Below are positions 41,467 through 49,487 of a stretch of 64,000 nt of DNA, in pieces (position 1 is the first letter of the stretch; every line of letters begins with the position of its first letter). The notes beneath the pieces were generated by a model. The model did no database searches. It was not told where the DNA came from and was given only the letters and a program-made list of their open reading frames with translations. Position numbers and translations under genes: made by a program. Source of the stretch: Ruminococcus gauvreauii (GTDB lineage Bacteria; Bacillota; Clostridia; Lachnospirales; Lachnospiraceae); contig NZ_CP102290.1 of assembly GCF_025151995.1 (NCBI RefSeq), positions 3,410,001 to 3,474,000 on the forward strand, in the 5' to 3' direction.

Positions 41467-43002
41467 ATGTTCAGTAGCGTAATATCGGCTGCGATCTGGG
41501 GCGTGGAGGCTCGGAAAGTATATGTGGAGGCTGATGTCAGCAGCGGGCTTCCTTGCTTTTCCATTGTAGGATACGCAACTGCACAGGTCAAAGAGGCGCA
41601 GGAACGAGTCCGCACGGCGCTTAGAAATGCAGGCCTCATGATCCCGCCGAAGCGTGTCACGATCAATCTCGCACCGGCAGATTTGAGAAAAGAAGGGAAT
41701 GGCTTTGATCTGCCGGTGGCAGCTGCAATATTGCTTGCCGTCGGAAGAATCCCCCCGGATTCGATGCAGGGAGTTTTGGTGATGGGCGAACTGGGACTGG
41801 ATGGCTGTATCCGGGGGGCGAACGGGATTCTGCCCGCGGTGCTCAGCGCAAAAAAAGAGGGATGCCATACCTGCCTTGTTCCGGCTGTGAATCAGGCGGA
41901 GGGAAGCATCGTGGAGGGTATCCGGGTCATCGGGCTTTCCAGTCTGGAGGAATTTCTCGCATTTGCCTGTTACGGGACCTTGCCTGCACAGGGCAAAAAC
42001 TTCCGGGAAATGCAGGAGGAGCCATACGAGGAACTCGATTATGCGCAGATCAGCGGTCAGGAAGAGGTGAAACGAGCTGTTCTGCTGGCGGCATCCGGCT
42101 TTCATAATCTGCTCCTCTGCGGACAGCCCGGTTCCGGTAAAACGATGATCGCAAAAAGGATGCCGTCCATACTTCCTCCGATGAGCAGGGAGGAGAGTCT
42201 GGAGGTGATGAAGATTCACAGCATTGCAGGCACCCTGCCCGAGGGAGGGATCGTGCAGAAGCGTCCGTTTCGGGCGCCGCATCATACGGTATCCCCACAG
42301 GCCCTCGCGGGGGGCGGAAGGATTCCGACTCCGGGGGAAGTGACGCTTGCACATCACGGCGTGCTGTTTCTCGATGAGCTGGCGGAAATGCCGAGAAAAA
42401 GCATTGAAATTCTGCGTCAGCCCCTCGAGGAGCGGGAGATCACGATCGCCAGGCTGAATGGAACCTTCCGGTTCCCGGCGTCCTTTCTTCTGCTTGCAGC
42501 GATGAATCCCTGTCCGTGCGGCTGCTATCCGGACTTGAACCGCTGCAGCTGTACGGAATCGGAGATTCACAGATACAGAAGCAGGATCAGCAAGCCGCTG
42601 ATGGAACGGATTGATCTGTGTGCGGAAGTGCCGCTGGTATCGTACCGCGATCTGAAGGGGGACGGGTCATGCCTTGGCTCTGCCGGGATGCGCCGGGAAG
42701 TCATGCGCGTCCATGAGATCCAGAAAAAGCGGTATCAGAACAGTAAGATCCGGTTCAACGCACAGCTGGATGCGGAGGGGATCCGCCGGTTCTGTCCCGT
42801 GGATGAGGAGGCAGAAATACTTCTGGGACAGGCATTTCAATGTATGAGGCTGAGTGTAAGAGCATATCATCAAATTATAAAGGTAGCGAGAACTGCGGCT
42901 GACCTCGAGGAAAGCGGGGTTATAAGAAAAAAGCATATCAGTGAGGCTGTCTGTTACCGGAGTCTGGATGAAAAGTCAGGAGGATACGAAAGTGAAAGAT
43001 GA
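41467..43002 (+). CDS. YifB family Mg chelatase-like AAA+ ATPase (ComM-like)
   Basis: A protein of 511 residues. The N-terminal Lon-like domain contains 'FSIVGYATAQVKEAQERVR' near 35-53 and 'NLAPADLRKEG' near 71. The AAA+ domain has Walker A 'GQPGSGKTMIAK' near 219 and 'FRAPHHTVSPQALAGGG' near 268. Walker B is 'HGVLFLDELAEM' near 298, with a Cys-rich stretch 'NPCPCGCYPDLNRCSC' near 347. In some bacteria this family (ComM) is a helicase promoting branch migration during natural transformation. It runs into dprA, another DNA uptake gene. AGGAGG is placed seven bases before ATG 41467. Confidence 0.92.
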   Translation: MFSSVISAAIWGVEARKVYVEADVSSGLPCFSIVGYATAQVKEAQERVRTALRNAGLMIPPKRVTINLAPADLRKEGNGFDLPVAAAILLAVGRIPPDSMQGVLVMGELGLDGCIRGANGILPAVLSAKKEGCHTCLVPAVNQAEGSIVEGIRVIGLSSLEEFLAFACYGTLPAQGKNFREMQEEPYEELDYAQISGQEEVKRAVLLAASGFHNLLLCGQPGSGKTMIAKRMPSILPPMSREESLEVMKIHSIAGTLPEGGIVQKRPFRAPHHTVSPQALAGGGRIPTPGEVTLAHHGVLFLDELAEMPRKSIEILRQPLEEREITIARLNGTFRFPASFLLLAAMNPCPCGCYPDLNRCSCTESEIHRYRSRISKPLMERIDLCAEVPLVSYRDLKGDGSCLGSAGMRREVMRVHEIQKKRYQNSKIRFNAQLDAEGIRRFCPVDEEAEILLGQAFQCMRLSVRAYHQIIKVARTAADLEESGVIRKKHISEAVCYRSLDEKSGGYESER

Positions 43003-43873
43003 GGTTCGCCGTGTGCAAAGAGGAAAGCCGGGGTATCCCGAAAGACTGACGGAATACAGCGGGATGCCCAGGGAACTTTTTGTAAGAGGGGAGCTTCCGG
43101 GCCGCGAGCCGGCTGTGGCGATTGTGGGGGCAAGGATGTGCAGCCAGTATGGTAGGATTCAGGCACAGGAGTTCGCGCGTGTGCTGTCCGCTCATGGAGT
43201 GTCTGTTATCAGCGGAATGGCGCAGGGGGTGGACGGGAGTGCACACGGCGGAGCGCTGGAAGCGGGCGGACCAACTTACGCCGTGCTTGGATGCGGAATC
43301 GATATCTGTTATCCGGCCTGCAATCGGCACATATATGAAACGATACCGAAGACAGGGGGACTGATATCGGAATTCCCGCAGGGTACAAAACCCCTTCGGA
43401 GACACTTCCCCATGAGAAACCGGATTATCAGCGCCCTGGCGGATATTGTACTGGTGATAGAGGCAAAGGAAAAGAGCGGTTCCCTTATCACGGCTGATTT
43501 TGCACTGGAACAGGGCAAGGATGTATTCGCGGTTCCCGGAAGAGTCACAGACGCCTTAAGCGCCGGATGTAACAGACTGATCGCACAGGGAGCGGGCATT
43601 GCCTGCAGCCCCTGGACGCTGCTTGAGCAATTTGGAGTTTTGCAGGAAAACCGCATGCGTACTGAGAAAAATACAGTATTAGGACTTGCAAGAGATTTGG
43701 ATTTGGTGTATAGTTGTGTAGATTTACAACCGAAAGATTTGCATACAATTTTAGAGGAAGTGCCGTTTTCAGCAGAAAAAACGATGGGAATTTTGTTGGA
43801 ACTGCAGCTCGCGGGGAGAATATCCGAGCCATTCCGAAATTGGTATGTCAAAGTAAACGGTGATGTCCGCTGA
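42992..43873 (+). CDS. dprA: DNA processing protein DprA
   Basis: Loads RecA onto incoming single-stranded DNA. Start GTG 42992 is chosen because AGGAGG lies eight bases upstream, overlapping the yifB stop by 11 bases. The product has 293 residues. The Rossmann-like core includes 'VAIVGARMCSQYG' near 33-45, 'VISGMAQGVDGSAHGGAL' near 64-81 and 'AVLGCGIDICYP' near 90. 'RNRIISALAD' near 137 and a small C-terminal winged helix complete it. The N-terminal SAM/HhH domain of longer DprA proteins is missing, giving a short form. Confidence 0.93.
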   Translation: MKDEVRRVQRGKPGYPERLTEYSGMPRELFVRGELPGREPAVAIVGARMCSQYGRIQAQEFARVLSAHGVSVISGMAQGVDGSAHGGALEAGGPTYAVLGCGIDICYPACNRHIYETIPKTGGLISEFPQGTKPLRRHFPMRNRIISALADIVLVIEAKEKSGSLITADFALEQGKDVFAVPGRVTDALSAGCNRLIAQGAGIACSPWTLLEQFGVLQENRMRTEKNTVLGLARDLDLVYSCVDLQPKDLHTILEEVPFSAEKTMGILLELQLAGRISEPFRNWYVKVNGDVR

Positions 43874-43891
43874 CGGCGTCATCACCATAAA

Positions 43892-43949
43892 TGAAAGTCG
43901 ATTGCTCCGTCCTTCGGACTACCGCAATCGCCGCTTGGCGGGACTTTCA
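43892..43949. repeat. Three-helix (cloverleaf-like) DNA/RNA element between dprA and topA
   Basis: Outer arms TGAAAGTC (43892-43899) and GACTTTCA (43942-43949) pair perfectly. Inside lie a second helix GATTGC/GCAATC (43900-43905, 43924-43929) with a GTCC-TTC-GGAC tip, and a short CGCC/GGCG hairpin (43929-43940). The compact fold of 58 bases between genes resembles a small structured repeat or leader element. No known RNA family is recognised. Confidence 0.7.
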
Positions 43950-43977
43950 CAGTAAATATATGATATAGGAGGCTGTT

Positions 43978-46044
43978 GTGGCAAAATATCTTGTGATTGT
44001 AGAATCACCAGCGAAAGTAAAAACAGTGAAGAAGTTCCTGGGACAGAATTATGAAGTCGCTGCTTCATTTGGACATGTAAGAGATTTACCGAAGAGTCAG
44101 CTCGGTATTGATATAGAAAATGATTACGAACCGAAATATATTACGATCAGAGGAAAAGGGGAGCTTCTTGCCGGTCTTCGCAAGGCAGCGAAAAAAGCCG
44201 ATAAAGTATATCTGGCGACTGACCCCGACCGCGAGGGGGAAGCTATCTCCTGGCATCTGTCCAAGGCATTGAAGCTGGAAGATCAGAAAATGCGCAGGAT
44301 CACTTTTAATGAGATAACAAAGTCAGCTGTTAAAGAGTCCATCAAACATGCGAGAGATATCGATATGAAACTTGTGGATGCGCAGCAGGCGAGACGTGTG
44401 CTCGACCGCATGGTGGGGTATCGTATCAGTCCGCTGCTCTGGGCAAAGATCAAACGCGGACTGAGTGCGGGCCGTGTCCAGTCTGTTGCACTGCGTATTA
44501 TCGGGGACCGTGAAGATGAGATCAATGTGTTCATCCCTCAGGAGTACTGGAGCATGGACGCCCAGTTTCAGGTCGCCGGCGCTAAAAAACCATTGACAGC
44601 CAGGTTTTATGGAAAAGAAAAAGAGAAAATTGCGATTAACTCGAAAGAGGAACTGGAAGAGATCCAGAGACAGCTCAAAGATGTATCGTATCGTGTGGCC
44701 GAGGTTAAAAAGGGCGAGCGCGTCAAAAAGGCTCCGCTGCCGTTTACCACGAGTACACTGCAGCAGGAAGCGGCAAAAACGCTTAATTTCTCTACTCAGA
44801 AGACGATGAGGCTTGCACAGCAGTTATATGAAGGGATTGACATCAAGGGGAACGGAACCGTCGGCGTCATCTCCTATCTGCGTACCGATTCCACAAGGGT
44901 TTCTGAGGAGGCGAAGGTCACGGCTTATGAGTATATCAGGGAACAGTACGGGGAAGAATACGCGGCGGATGCCGGTCAGCAGGCACAGAAGGAAAAGAGC
45001 AATGTGCAGGATGCACATGAGGCGATCAGGCCGACAGATGTCACAAGACTTCCCGCCATGCTGAAAGAGTCTCTTACAAGAGACCAGTTTCGCCTCTATC
45101 AGCTAATATGGAAACGTTTTACCGCCAGCCGGATGACCCCGGCAGTCTACGAGACGGTTTCTGTTAAGATTGCAGGCGGTGAGTATTATTTTACGGTTGC
45201 CGCATCCAGAATTAAATTTGATGGTTTTATGTCCGTCTACGTACAGAGTGATGAAGAAAAAGAAGAGAACAATGCTCTGGTGCGCAGTATTGAAGAAAAT
45301 ACAGAGTTGAAATTCGAAGAATTCATAAGCCAGCAGCATTTTACTCAGCCCCCGGCCCACTACACGGAGGCGTCGCTTGTCAAGGTGATGGAGGAACTTG
45401 GTATCGGAAGGCCAAGTACGTACGCACCGACGATCACGACACTGCTGGGCAGGAGATATCTGGTCAAAGAGAATAAGAACCTCTATATGACAGAGCTCGG
45501 AGAAGTGGTCAACAATATGATGAAGGAAGCGTTCCCGAGTATTGTGGACGTTAACTTTACAGCAAATATGGAAGCTCTTCTTGACGGGGTAGAGGATGGG
45601 AGCATCTTCTGGAAGACAATTGTCAGGAATTTTTATCCGGACCTTGCACAGGCGGTTGCCGAGGCGGAAAAGGAGCTGGAGGAATATAAAATAGAGGACG
45701 AGGTGACGGATGTCATCTGCGAGGAGTGCGGACGCAACATGGTGATCAAGTACGGTCCTCACGGAAGATTTCTGGCATGTCCGGGATTTCCGGAATGCCG
45801 CAATACGAAGCCGTATCTGGAAAAGATCGGCGTAAAATGTCCGGTCTGCGGTAAGGAAGTAGTTCTGCGCAAAACAAAAAAAGGAAGAAAGTATTACGGT
45901 TGTGAGGATAATCCGGAATGTGAATTCATGTCCTGGCAGAAGCCGTCCGATCAGCCGTGTCCGGAATGCGGCGGTTATATGGTTGAAAAGGGCAATAAGC
46001 TGGTGTGCCATAATGAACAGTGTGGCTATGTGACGAAAAAATAA
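43978..46044 (+). CDS. topA: DNA topoisomerase I
   Basis: A type IA topoisomerase of 688 residues relaxing negative supercoils. The TOPRIM domain starts 'YLVIVESPAKVKTVKKFLG' and has 'LATDPDREGEAISWHL' near 79-94. The catalytic Tyr is in 'SYLRTDSTRVS' near 300. 'HYTEASLVKVMEELGIGRPSTYA' spans 461-483. Three C-terminal zinc-ribbon units with CxxC pairs (from 'CEECGR', 'CPVCGK' and 'CPECGG') follow residue 580. The start is GTG 43978 after AGGAGG. Confidence 0.97.
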   Translation: MAKYLVIVESPAKVKTVKKFLGQNYEVAASFGHVRDLPKSQLGIDIENDYEPKYITIRGKGELLAGLRKAAKKADKVYLATDPDREGEAISWHLSKALKLEDQKMRRITFNEITKSAVKESIKHARDIDMKLVDAQQARRVLDRMVGYRISPLLWAKIKRGLSAGRVQSVALRIIGDREDEINVFIPQEYWSMDAQFQVAGAKKPLTARFYGKEKEKIAINSKEELEEIQRQLKDVSYRVAEVKKGERVKKAPLPFTTSTLQQEAAKTLNFSTQKTMRLAQQLYEGIDIKGNGTVGVISYLRTDSTRVSEEAKVTAYEYIREQYGEEYAADAGQQAQKEKSNVQDAHEAIRPTDVTRLPAMLKESLTRDQFRLYQLIWKRFTASRMTPAVYETVSVKIAGGEYYFTVAASRIKFDGFMSVYVQSDEEKEENNALVRSIEENTELKFEEFISQQHFTQPPAHYTEASLVKVMEELGIGRPSTYAPTITTLLGRRYLVKENKNLYMTELGEVVNNMMKEAFPSIVDVNFTANMEALLDGVEDGSIFWKTIVRNFYPDLAQAVAEAEKELEEYKIEDEVTDVICEECGRNMVIKYGPHGRFLACPGFPECRNTKPYLEKIGVKCPVCGKEVVLRKTKKGRKYYGCEDNPECEFMSWQKPSDQPCPECGGYMVEKGNKLVCHNEQCGYVTKK

Positions 46045-46045
46045 A

Positions 46046-46082
46046 AAAGAGCCGTCAGAGCTGTCGCCTGGCGGCTCTTTCT
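46046..46082 (+). terminator. Terminator of topA
   Basis: AAAGAGCCG at 46046-46054 pairs with CGGCTCTTT at 46072-46080, with further inner pairing. Confidence 0.85.
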
Positions 46083-46136
46083 GCGATGGAGACTGCCGAT
46101 TTGTCTAAAAACAGCCGATATCATACATGCAATATC

Positions 46137-46151
46137 AATTGTCAGAAATTA
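46137..46151 (+). promoter_or_regulatory. Candidate CodY box upstream of codY
   Basis: AATTGTCAGAAATTA matches 12 of 15 positions of the known CodY motif AATTTTCWGAAAATT. It ends 37 bases before the -35 element of codY, as expected for autoregulation. Confidence 0.55.
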
Positions 46152-46188
46152 CTTAATAATATGAAAATATATAAGAAATATTATTGAT

Positions 46189-46217
46189 TTTACATTTAAT
46201 ATGTGATAAAGTATAAA
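46189..46217 (+). promoter_or_regulatory. Sigma-A promoter of codY
   Basis: -35 TTTACA at 46189-46194, a 17-base spacer and -10 TATAAA at 46212-46217. Confidence 0.7.
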
Positions 46218-46251
46218 TAATATAAGATGCTGGTGCAGGAAAGGAGCGCTA

Positions 46252-47055
46252 ATGAGTGTACAATTACTAGATAAAACTCGAAAAATTAATAAGCTATTAC
46301 ACAATAACAACTCTACTAAAGTAGTCTTTAACGATATCTGTAAGGTGATGATGGAAACCCTGGATTCCAATATTCTGGTTATCAGCCGGAAAGGAAAGGT
46401 GCTGGGGGTCAGCCTTTGCCCTGGAGTGGAGGAGATTACGGAGCTGATCGATGACAGTGTGGGCGGGTATGTCGACTCGCTGCTGAATGACAGATTTTTA
46501 AGTGTTCTGTCGACCAAGGAGAATGTCAATCTCGAGACACTTGGATTTATCAGCAACAATGTCAGCCGCTATCAGGCGATCATCACGCCGATCGATATCG
46601 CAGGCGAACGCCTGGGAACTGTGTTTATGTACCGCAGCAACGCACCTTATGATATTGAAGACATTATCGTAAGTGAATACGGCACAACTGTCGTGGGTCT
46701 GGAGATGATGCGTTCTGTCAACGAAGAGAATGCTGAGGAAGCCAGAAAAGTACAGGTTGTCAAATCAGCGTTTAACACACTGTCCTTTTCCGAGATGGAA
46801 GCAATTATCCATATCTTTGATGAGCTGGATGGAAATGAGGGAATTCTGGTCGCAAGCAAGATTGCCGACAGGGTTGGGATCACCCGGTCTGTCATCGTCA
46901 ATGCACTTCGCAAATTCGAAAGTGCCGGTGTGATTGAGTCCAGGTCCAGCGGAATGAAGGGTACTTACATTAAGGTCCTGAACGACGTGATTTTCGATGA
47001 GCTGGAAGAACTTAAGAACAGCAAAAACGGAAAACAGGGAGAAAAAACGATCTGA
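46252..47055 (+). CDS. codY: GTP-sensing transcriptional pleiotropic repressor CodY
   Basis: Global regulator of nitrogen, amino acid and stationary-phase genes, responding to GTP and branched-chain amino acids. The product has 267 residues. The GAF domain occupies about 1-155. The helix-turn-helix 'ASKIADRVGITRSVIVNALRKFESAG' region at 203-228 and 'GMKGTYIKVLND' near 237 are nearly identical to Bacillus CodY as remembered. AAAGGAGCG precedes ATG 46252. It has its own promoter after the topA terminator. The gene order dprA-topA-codY is common in Firmicutes. Confidence 0.97.
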   Translation: MSVQLLDKTRKINKLLHNNNSTKVVFNDICKVMMETLDSNILVISRKGKVLGVSLCPGVEEITELIDDSVGGYVDSLLNDRFLSVLSTKENVNLETLGFISNNVSRYQAIITPIDIAGERLGTVFMYRSNAPYDIEDIIVSEYGTTVVGLEMMRSVNEENAEEARKVQVVKSAFNTLSFSEMEAIIHIFDELDGNEGILVASKIADRVGITRSVIVNALRKFESAGVIESRSSGMKGTYIKVLNDVIFDELEELKNSKNGKQGEKTI

Positions 47056-47068
47056 GATTAACCGGCAG

Positions 47069-47114
47069 AATACCGCCTCCGTAACAAAGTTTTACGGAGG
47101 CGGTATTCTTTTTT
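47069..47114 (+). terminator. Terminator of codY
   Basis: A perfect 16-base stem (47069-47084 with 47092-47107) and a 7-base loop, followed by CTTTTTT. Confidence 0.93.
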
Positions 47115-47245
47115 AGAAAAAGTGCTCATACTATAGAATGTTCCCGAAAAAAACGTAAAAAATGTAAAAGTGAGAAAACGTAAGAAAAAAAGAGTATATA
47201 AGAGCTAATTAAAGAATAATACCTGATTAATGACAAAAGACAAAG

Positions 47246-47274
47246 TTGCTAAAATTCCGCAGGTTCACTAATAT
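47246..47274 (+). promoter_or_regulatory. Sigma-A promoter of groES-groEL
   Basis: -35 TTGCTA at 47246-47251, a 17-base spacer and -10 TAATAT at 47269-47274. The CIRCE starts about 12 bases downstream. Confidence 0.7.
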
Positions 47275-47286
47275 ATGATTTATCAA

Positions 47287-47313
47287 GTAGCACTCAAATC
47301 AAGTGAGTGCTAA
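47287..47313 (+). promoter_or_regulatory. CIRCE operator of groES-groEL
   Basis: GTAGCACTC, nine bases, GAGTGCTAA: one mismatch from the perfect repeat at hrcA. It is the HrcA binding site in the leader of groES. Confidence 0.97.
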
Positions 47314-47349
47314 TAAAATGAAAAGATTTAAAAAAGGAGGCAATATAGA

Positions 47350-47622
47350 ATGAAATTAGTACCATTAGGAGACAGAGTTGTATTAAAACAGTTAGTAGCA
47401 GAAGAGACCACAGCATCAGGAATTGTACTTCCGGGACAGGCACAGGAAAAACCGCAGATGGCATCTGTGATAGCAGTGGGACCTGGAACTGAAGATGTGA
47501 AAATGGAAGTTGCCGTTGACGACCAGGTTGTATTTTCTAAATATGCAGGAACTGAAGTGAAAATCGACGGAGAAGAACTGATTATCATTAAACAGCAGGA
47601 TATCCTGGCTGTAGTTAAATAA
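47350..47622 (+). CDS. groES: Co-chaperonin GroES
   Basis: The 10-kDa lid of the GroEL folding chamber, 90 residues. 'LVPLGDRVVLKQL' at the start and 'EIVLPGQAQEKPQ'-type mobile loop near 22-34 (here 'GIVLPGQAQEKPQ') are conserved, as is 'VVFSKYAGTEVKIDGEELIII' within 58-78. AAAGGAGG precedes ATG. It is 23 bases from groEL and controlled by CIRCE. Confidence 0.97.
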   Translation: MKLVPLGDRVVLKQLVAEETTASGIVLPGQAQEKPQMASVIAVGPGTEDVKMEVAVDDQVVFSKYAGTEVKIDGEELIIIKQQDILAVVK

Positions 47623-47645
47623 GAAGACTGGAGGAACAGAGAATT

Positions 47646-49271
47646 ATGGCAAAAGCAATTAAATTCGGAGCAGAAGCGAGAGCGGCACTGGAAAGCGGTG
47701 TTAACCAGTTAGCAAATACAGTAAGGGTGACACTGGGACCGAAAGGAAGAAATGTAGTACTTGATAAATCCTATGGCAATCCGCTGATCACAAACGACGG
47801 TGTTACGATCGCAAAAGAAATCGAACTGGAAGACGGCTTTGAAAACATGGGTGCACAGCTCATCCGCGAAGTTGCATCGAAAACAAACGATGTAGCAGGT
47901 GATGGTACAACAACTGCAACTGTACTCGCACAGGCGATGATCAACGAGGGAATCAAAAACCTGGCAGCAGGCGCAAACCCGATCGTTTTGAGAAAAGGTA
48001 TGAAAAAAGCAACAGATAAGGCAGTGGAAGTGATCGCTGCCATGGGTAAAAAAGTTGACGGTAAAAAACAGATCGCAAGAGTAGCAGCTGTTTCTTCCGG
48101 CGATGACCAGGTTGGAGAACTTGTATCTGATGCAATGGAAAAAGTATCAAACGACGGTGTTATCACGATCGAAGAATCCAAAACCATGCAGACAGAGCTG
48201 GATCTCGTAGAAGGTATGCAGTTTGACAGAGGTTATCTGTCCGCATATATGTCAACAGATATGGATAAGATGGAAGCTGTACTGGATAATCCATACATCC
48301 TGATTACAGATAAGAAAATCTCCAACATTCAGGACCTGCTTCCGATTCTGGAACAGATCGTTAAATCCGGAAACAAACTGCTGATTATCGCAGAAGACGT
48401 GGAAGGCGAGGCTCTGACAACTCTGATCGTCAACAAACTGAGAGGTACTTTCGCAGTGGCTGCAGTGAAAGCTCCGGGTTACGGTGACAGAAGAAAAGCA
48501 ATGCTTGAAGATATTGCGATTCTGACAGGCGGTAAAGTGATCTCTGAAGAACTCGGACTGGATCTGAAAGAAATCACCATGGATGATCTGGGACAGGCAA
48601 AATCTGTGAAAGTTAAGAAAGAAAGCACCATTATCGTTGACGGTGCCGGCGATAAAGATGCGATCAAGGCAAGAGTTAATCAGATCAAGAGCGAGATCGA
48701 GACAACAACTTCTTCCTTTGATAAAGAGAAATTACAGGAACGTCTTGCGAAACTGGCAGGCGGTGTTGCGGTAATCCGCGTAGGAGCTGCTACCGAGACA
48801 GAGATGAAAGAAGCGAAACTGCGCATGGAAGATGCTCTGGCAGCTACAAGAGCAGCTGTAGAGGAAGGTATCATCGCAGGCGGCGGTTCTGCTTATGTAC
48901 ACGCAACAGCTGAAGTTACAAAACTGGCGGAAGAGCTGGATGGAGACGAGAAGACTGGTGCTATGATCATCGTAAAAGCACTGACATCTCCGCTGTATCA
49001 CATTGCGGCAAATGCAGGACTTGATGGATCTGTCATCGTTAACAAGGTAAAAGAGGCAGAAGCAGGTATCGGTTTTGACGCATACAACGAAGAGTATGTG
49101 GATATGGTGAAAGCCGGAATCCTGGATCCTGTAAAAGTTACAAGAAGTGCCCTGCAGAATGCAACGAGCGTTGCAGCTACTCTGCTGACAACAGAATCTG
49201 TGGTATCGATCATTAAAGAGGATGTTCCTCCGATGCCGGCAGGCGGCGGACAGGGAATGGGTATGATGTAA
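47646..49271 (+). CDS. groEL: Chaperonin GroEL
   Basis: The 60-kDa chaperonin, 541 residues. 'VRVTLGPKGRNVVLDKSYG' near 26-44 and 'DGVTIAKEIELED' near 50 are apical/equatorial landmarks. 'AGDGTTTATVLAQAM' near 84-98 is the ATP-binding loop with the catalytic Asp. 'AAVEEGIIAGGG' near 404 is the late signature. The C-terminus is the Gly-Met tail 'GGGQGMGMM'. A terminator follows, so groES-groEL is a bicistronic unit. Confidence 0.98.
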   Translation: MAKAIKFGAEARAALESGVNQLANTVRVTLGPKGRNVVLDKSYGNPLITNDGVTIAKEIELEDGFENMGAQLIREVASKTNDVAGDGTTTATVLAQAMINEGIKNLAAGANPIVLRKGMKKATDKAVEVIAAMGKKVDGKKQIARVAAVSSGDDQVGELVSDAMEKVSNDGVITIEESKTMQTELDLVEGMQFDRGYLSAYMSTDMDKMEAVLDNPYILITDKKISNIQDLLPILEQIVKSGNKLLIIAEDVEGEALTTLIVNKLRGTFAVAAVKAPGYGDRRKAMLEDIAILTGGKVISEELGLDLKEITMDDLGQAKSVKVKKESTIIVDGAGDKDAIKARVNQIKSEIETTTSSFDKEKLQERLAKLAGGVAVIRVGAATETEMKEAKLRMEDALAATRAAVEEGIIAGGGSAYVHATAEVTKLAEELDGDEKTGAMIIVKALTSPLYHIAANAGLDGSVIVNKVKEAEAGIGFDAYNEEYVDMVKAGILDPVKVTRSALQNATSVAATLLTTESVVSIIKEDVPPMPAGGGQGMGMM

Positions 49272-49303
49272 TCCCTGACGCAGCAAAAGAAGTCTTATAA
49301 TAG

Positions 49304-49352
49304 AATCCTGTACTGGAATCAGCCATGTTTGGCGTTCCGGTACAGGATTTTT
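49304..49352 (+). terminator. Terminator of groESL
   Basis: AATCCTGTAC with GGAA pairs with TTCC and GTACAGGATT, with an inner GCC/GGC hairpin, then TTTTT. Confidence 0.9.
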
Positions 49353-49404
49353 GAGTCCTGGTTTATTCTTTGCGCTTTTTGTGGTATACTGCATAGAAAG
49401 GCAA

Positions 49405-49433
49405 TTGACACAGGACTCGATTTTTGTTACACT
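49405..49433 (+). promoter_or_regulatory. Sigma-A promoter of guaB
   Basis: -35 TTGACA at 49405-49410, a 17-base spacer and -10 TACACT at 49428-49433, about 45 bases before the ribosome-binding site. Confidence 0.8.
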
Positions 49434-49487
49434 AAGGAACAATCAGTAAAAACACGAGTGAACAAGTAAGAAACGGAGGAATGAAAA

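Noticed and set aside
46074..46250. A small RNA in the topA-codY gap
   Set aside because: The gap is AT-rich and is explained by a terminator, a CodY box and a promoter; no further structure was seen.
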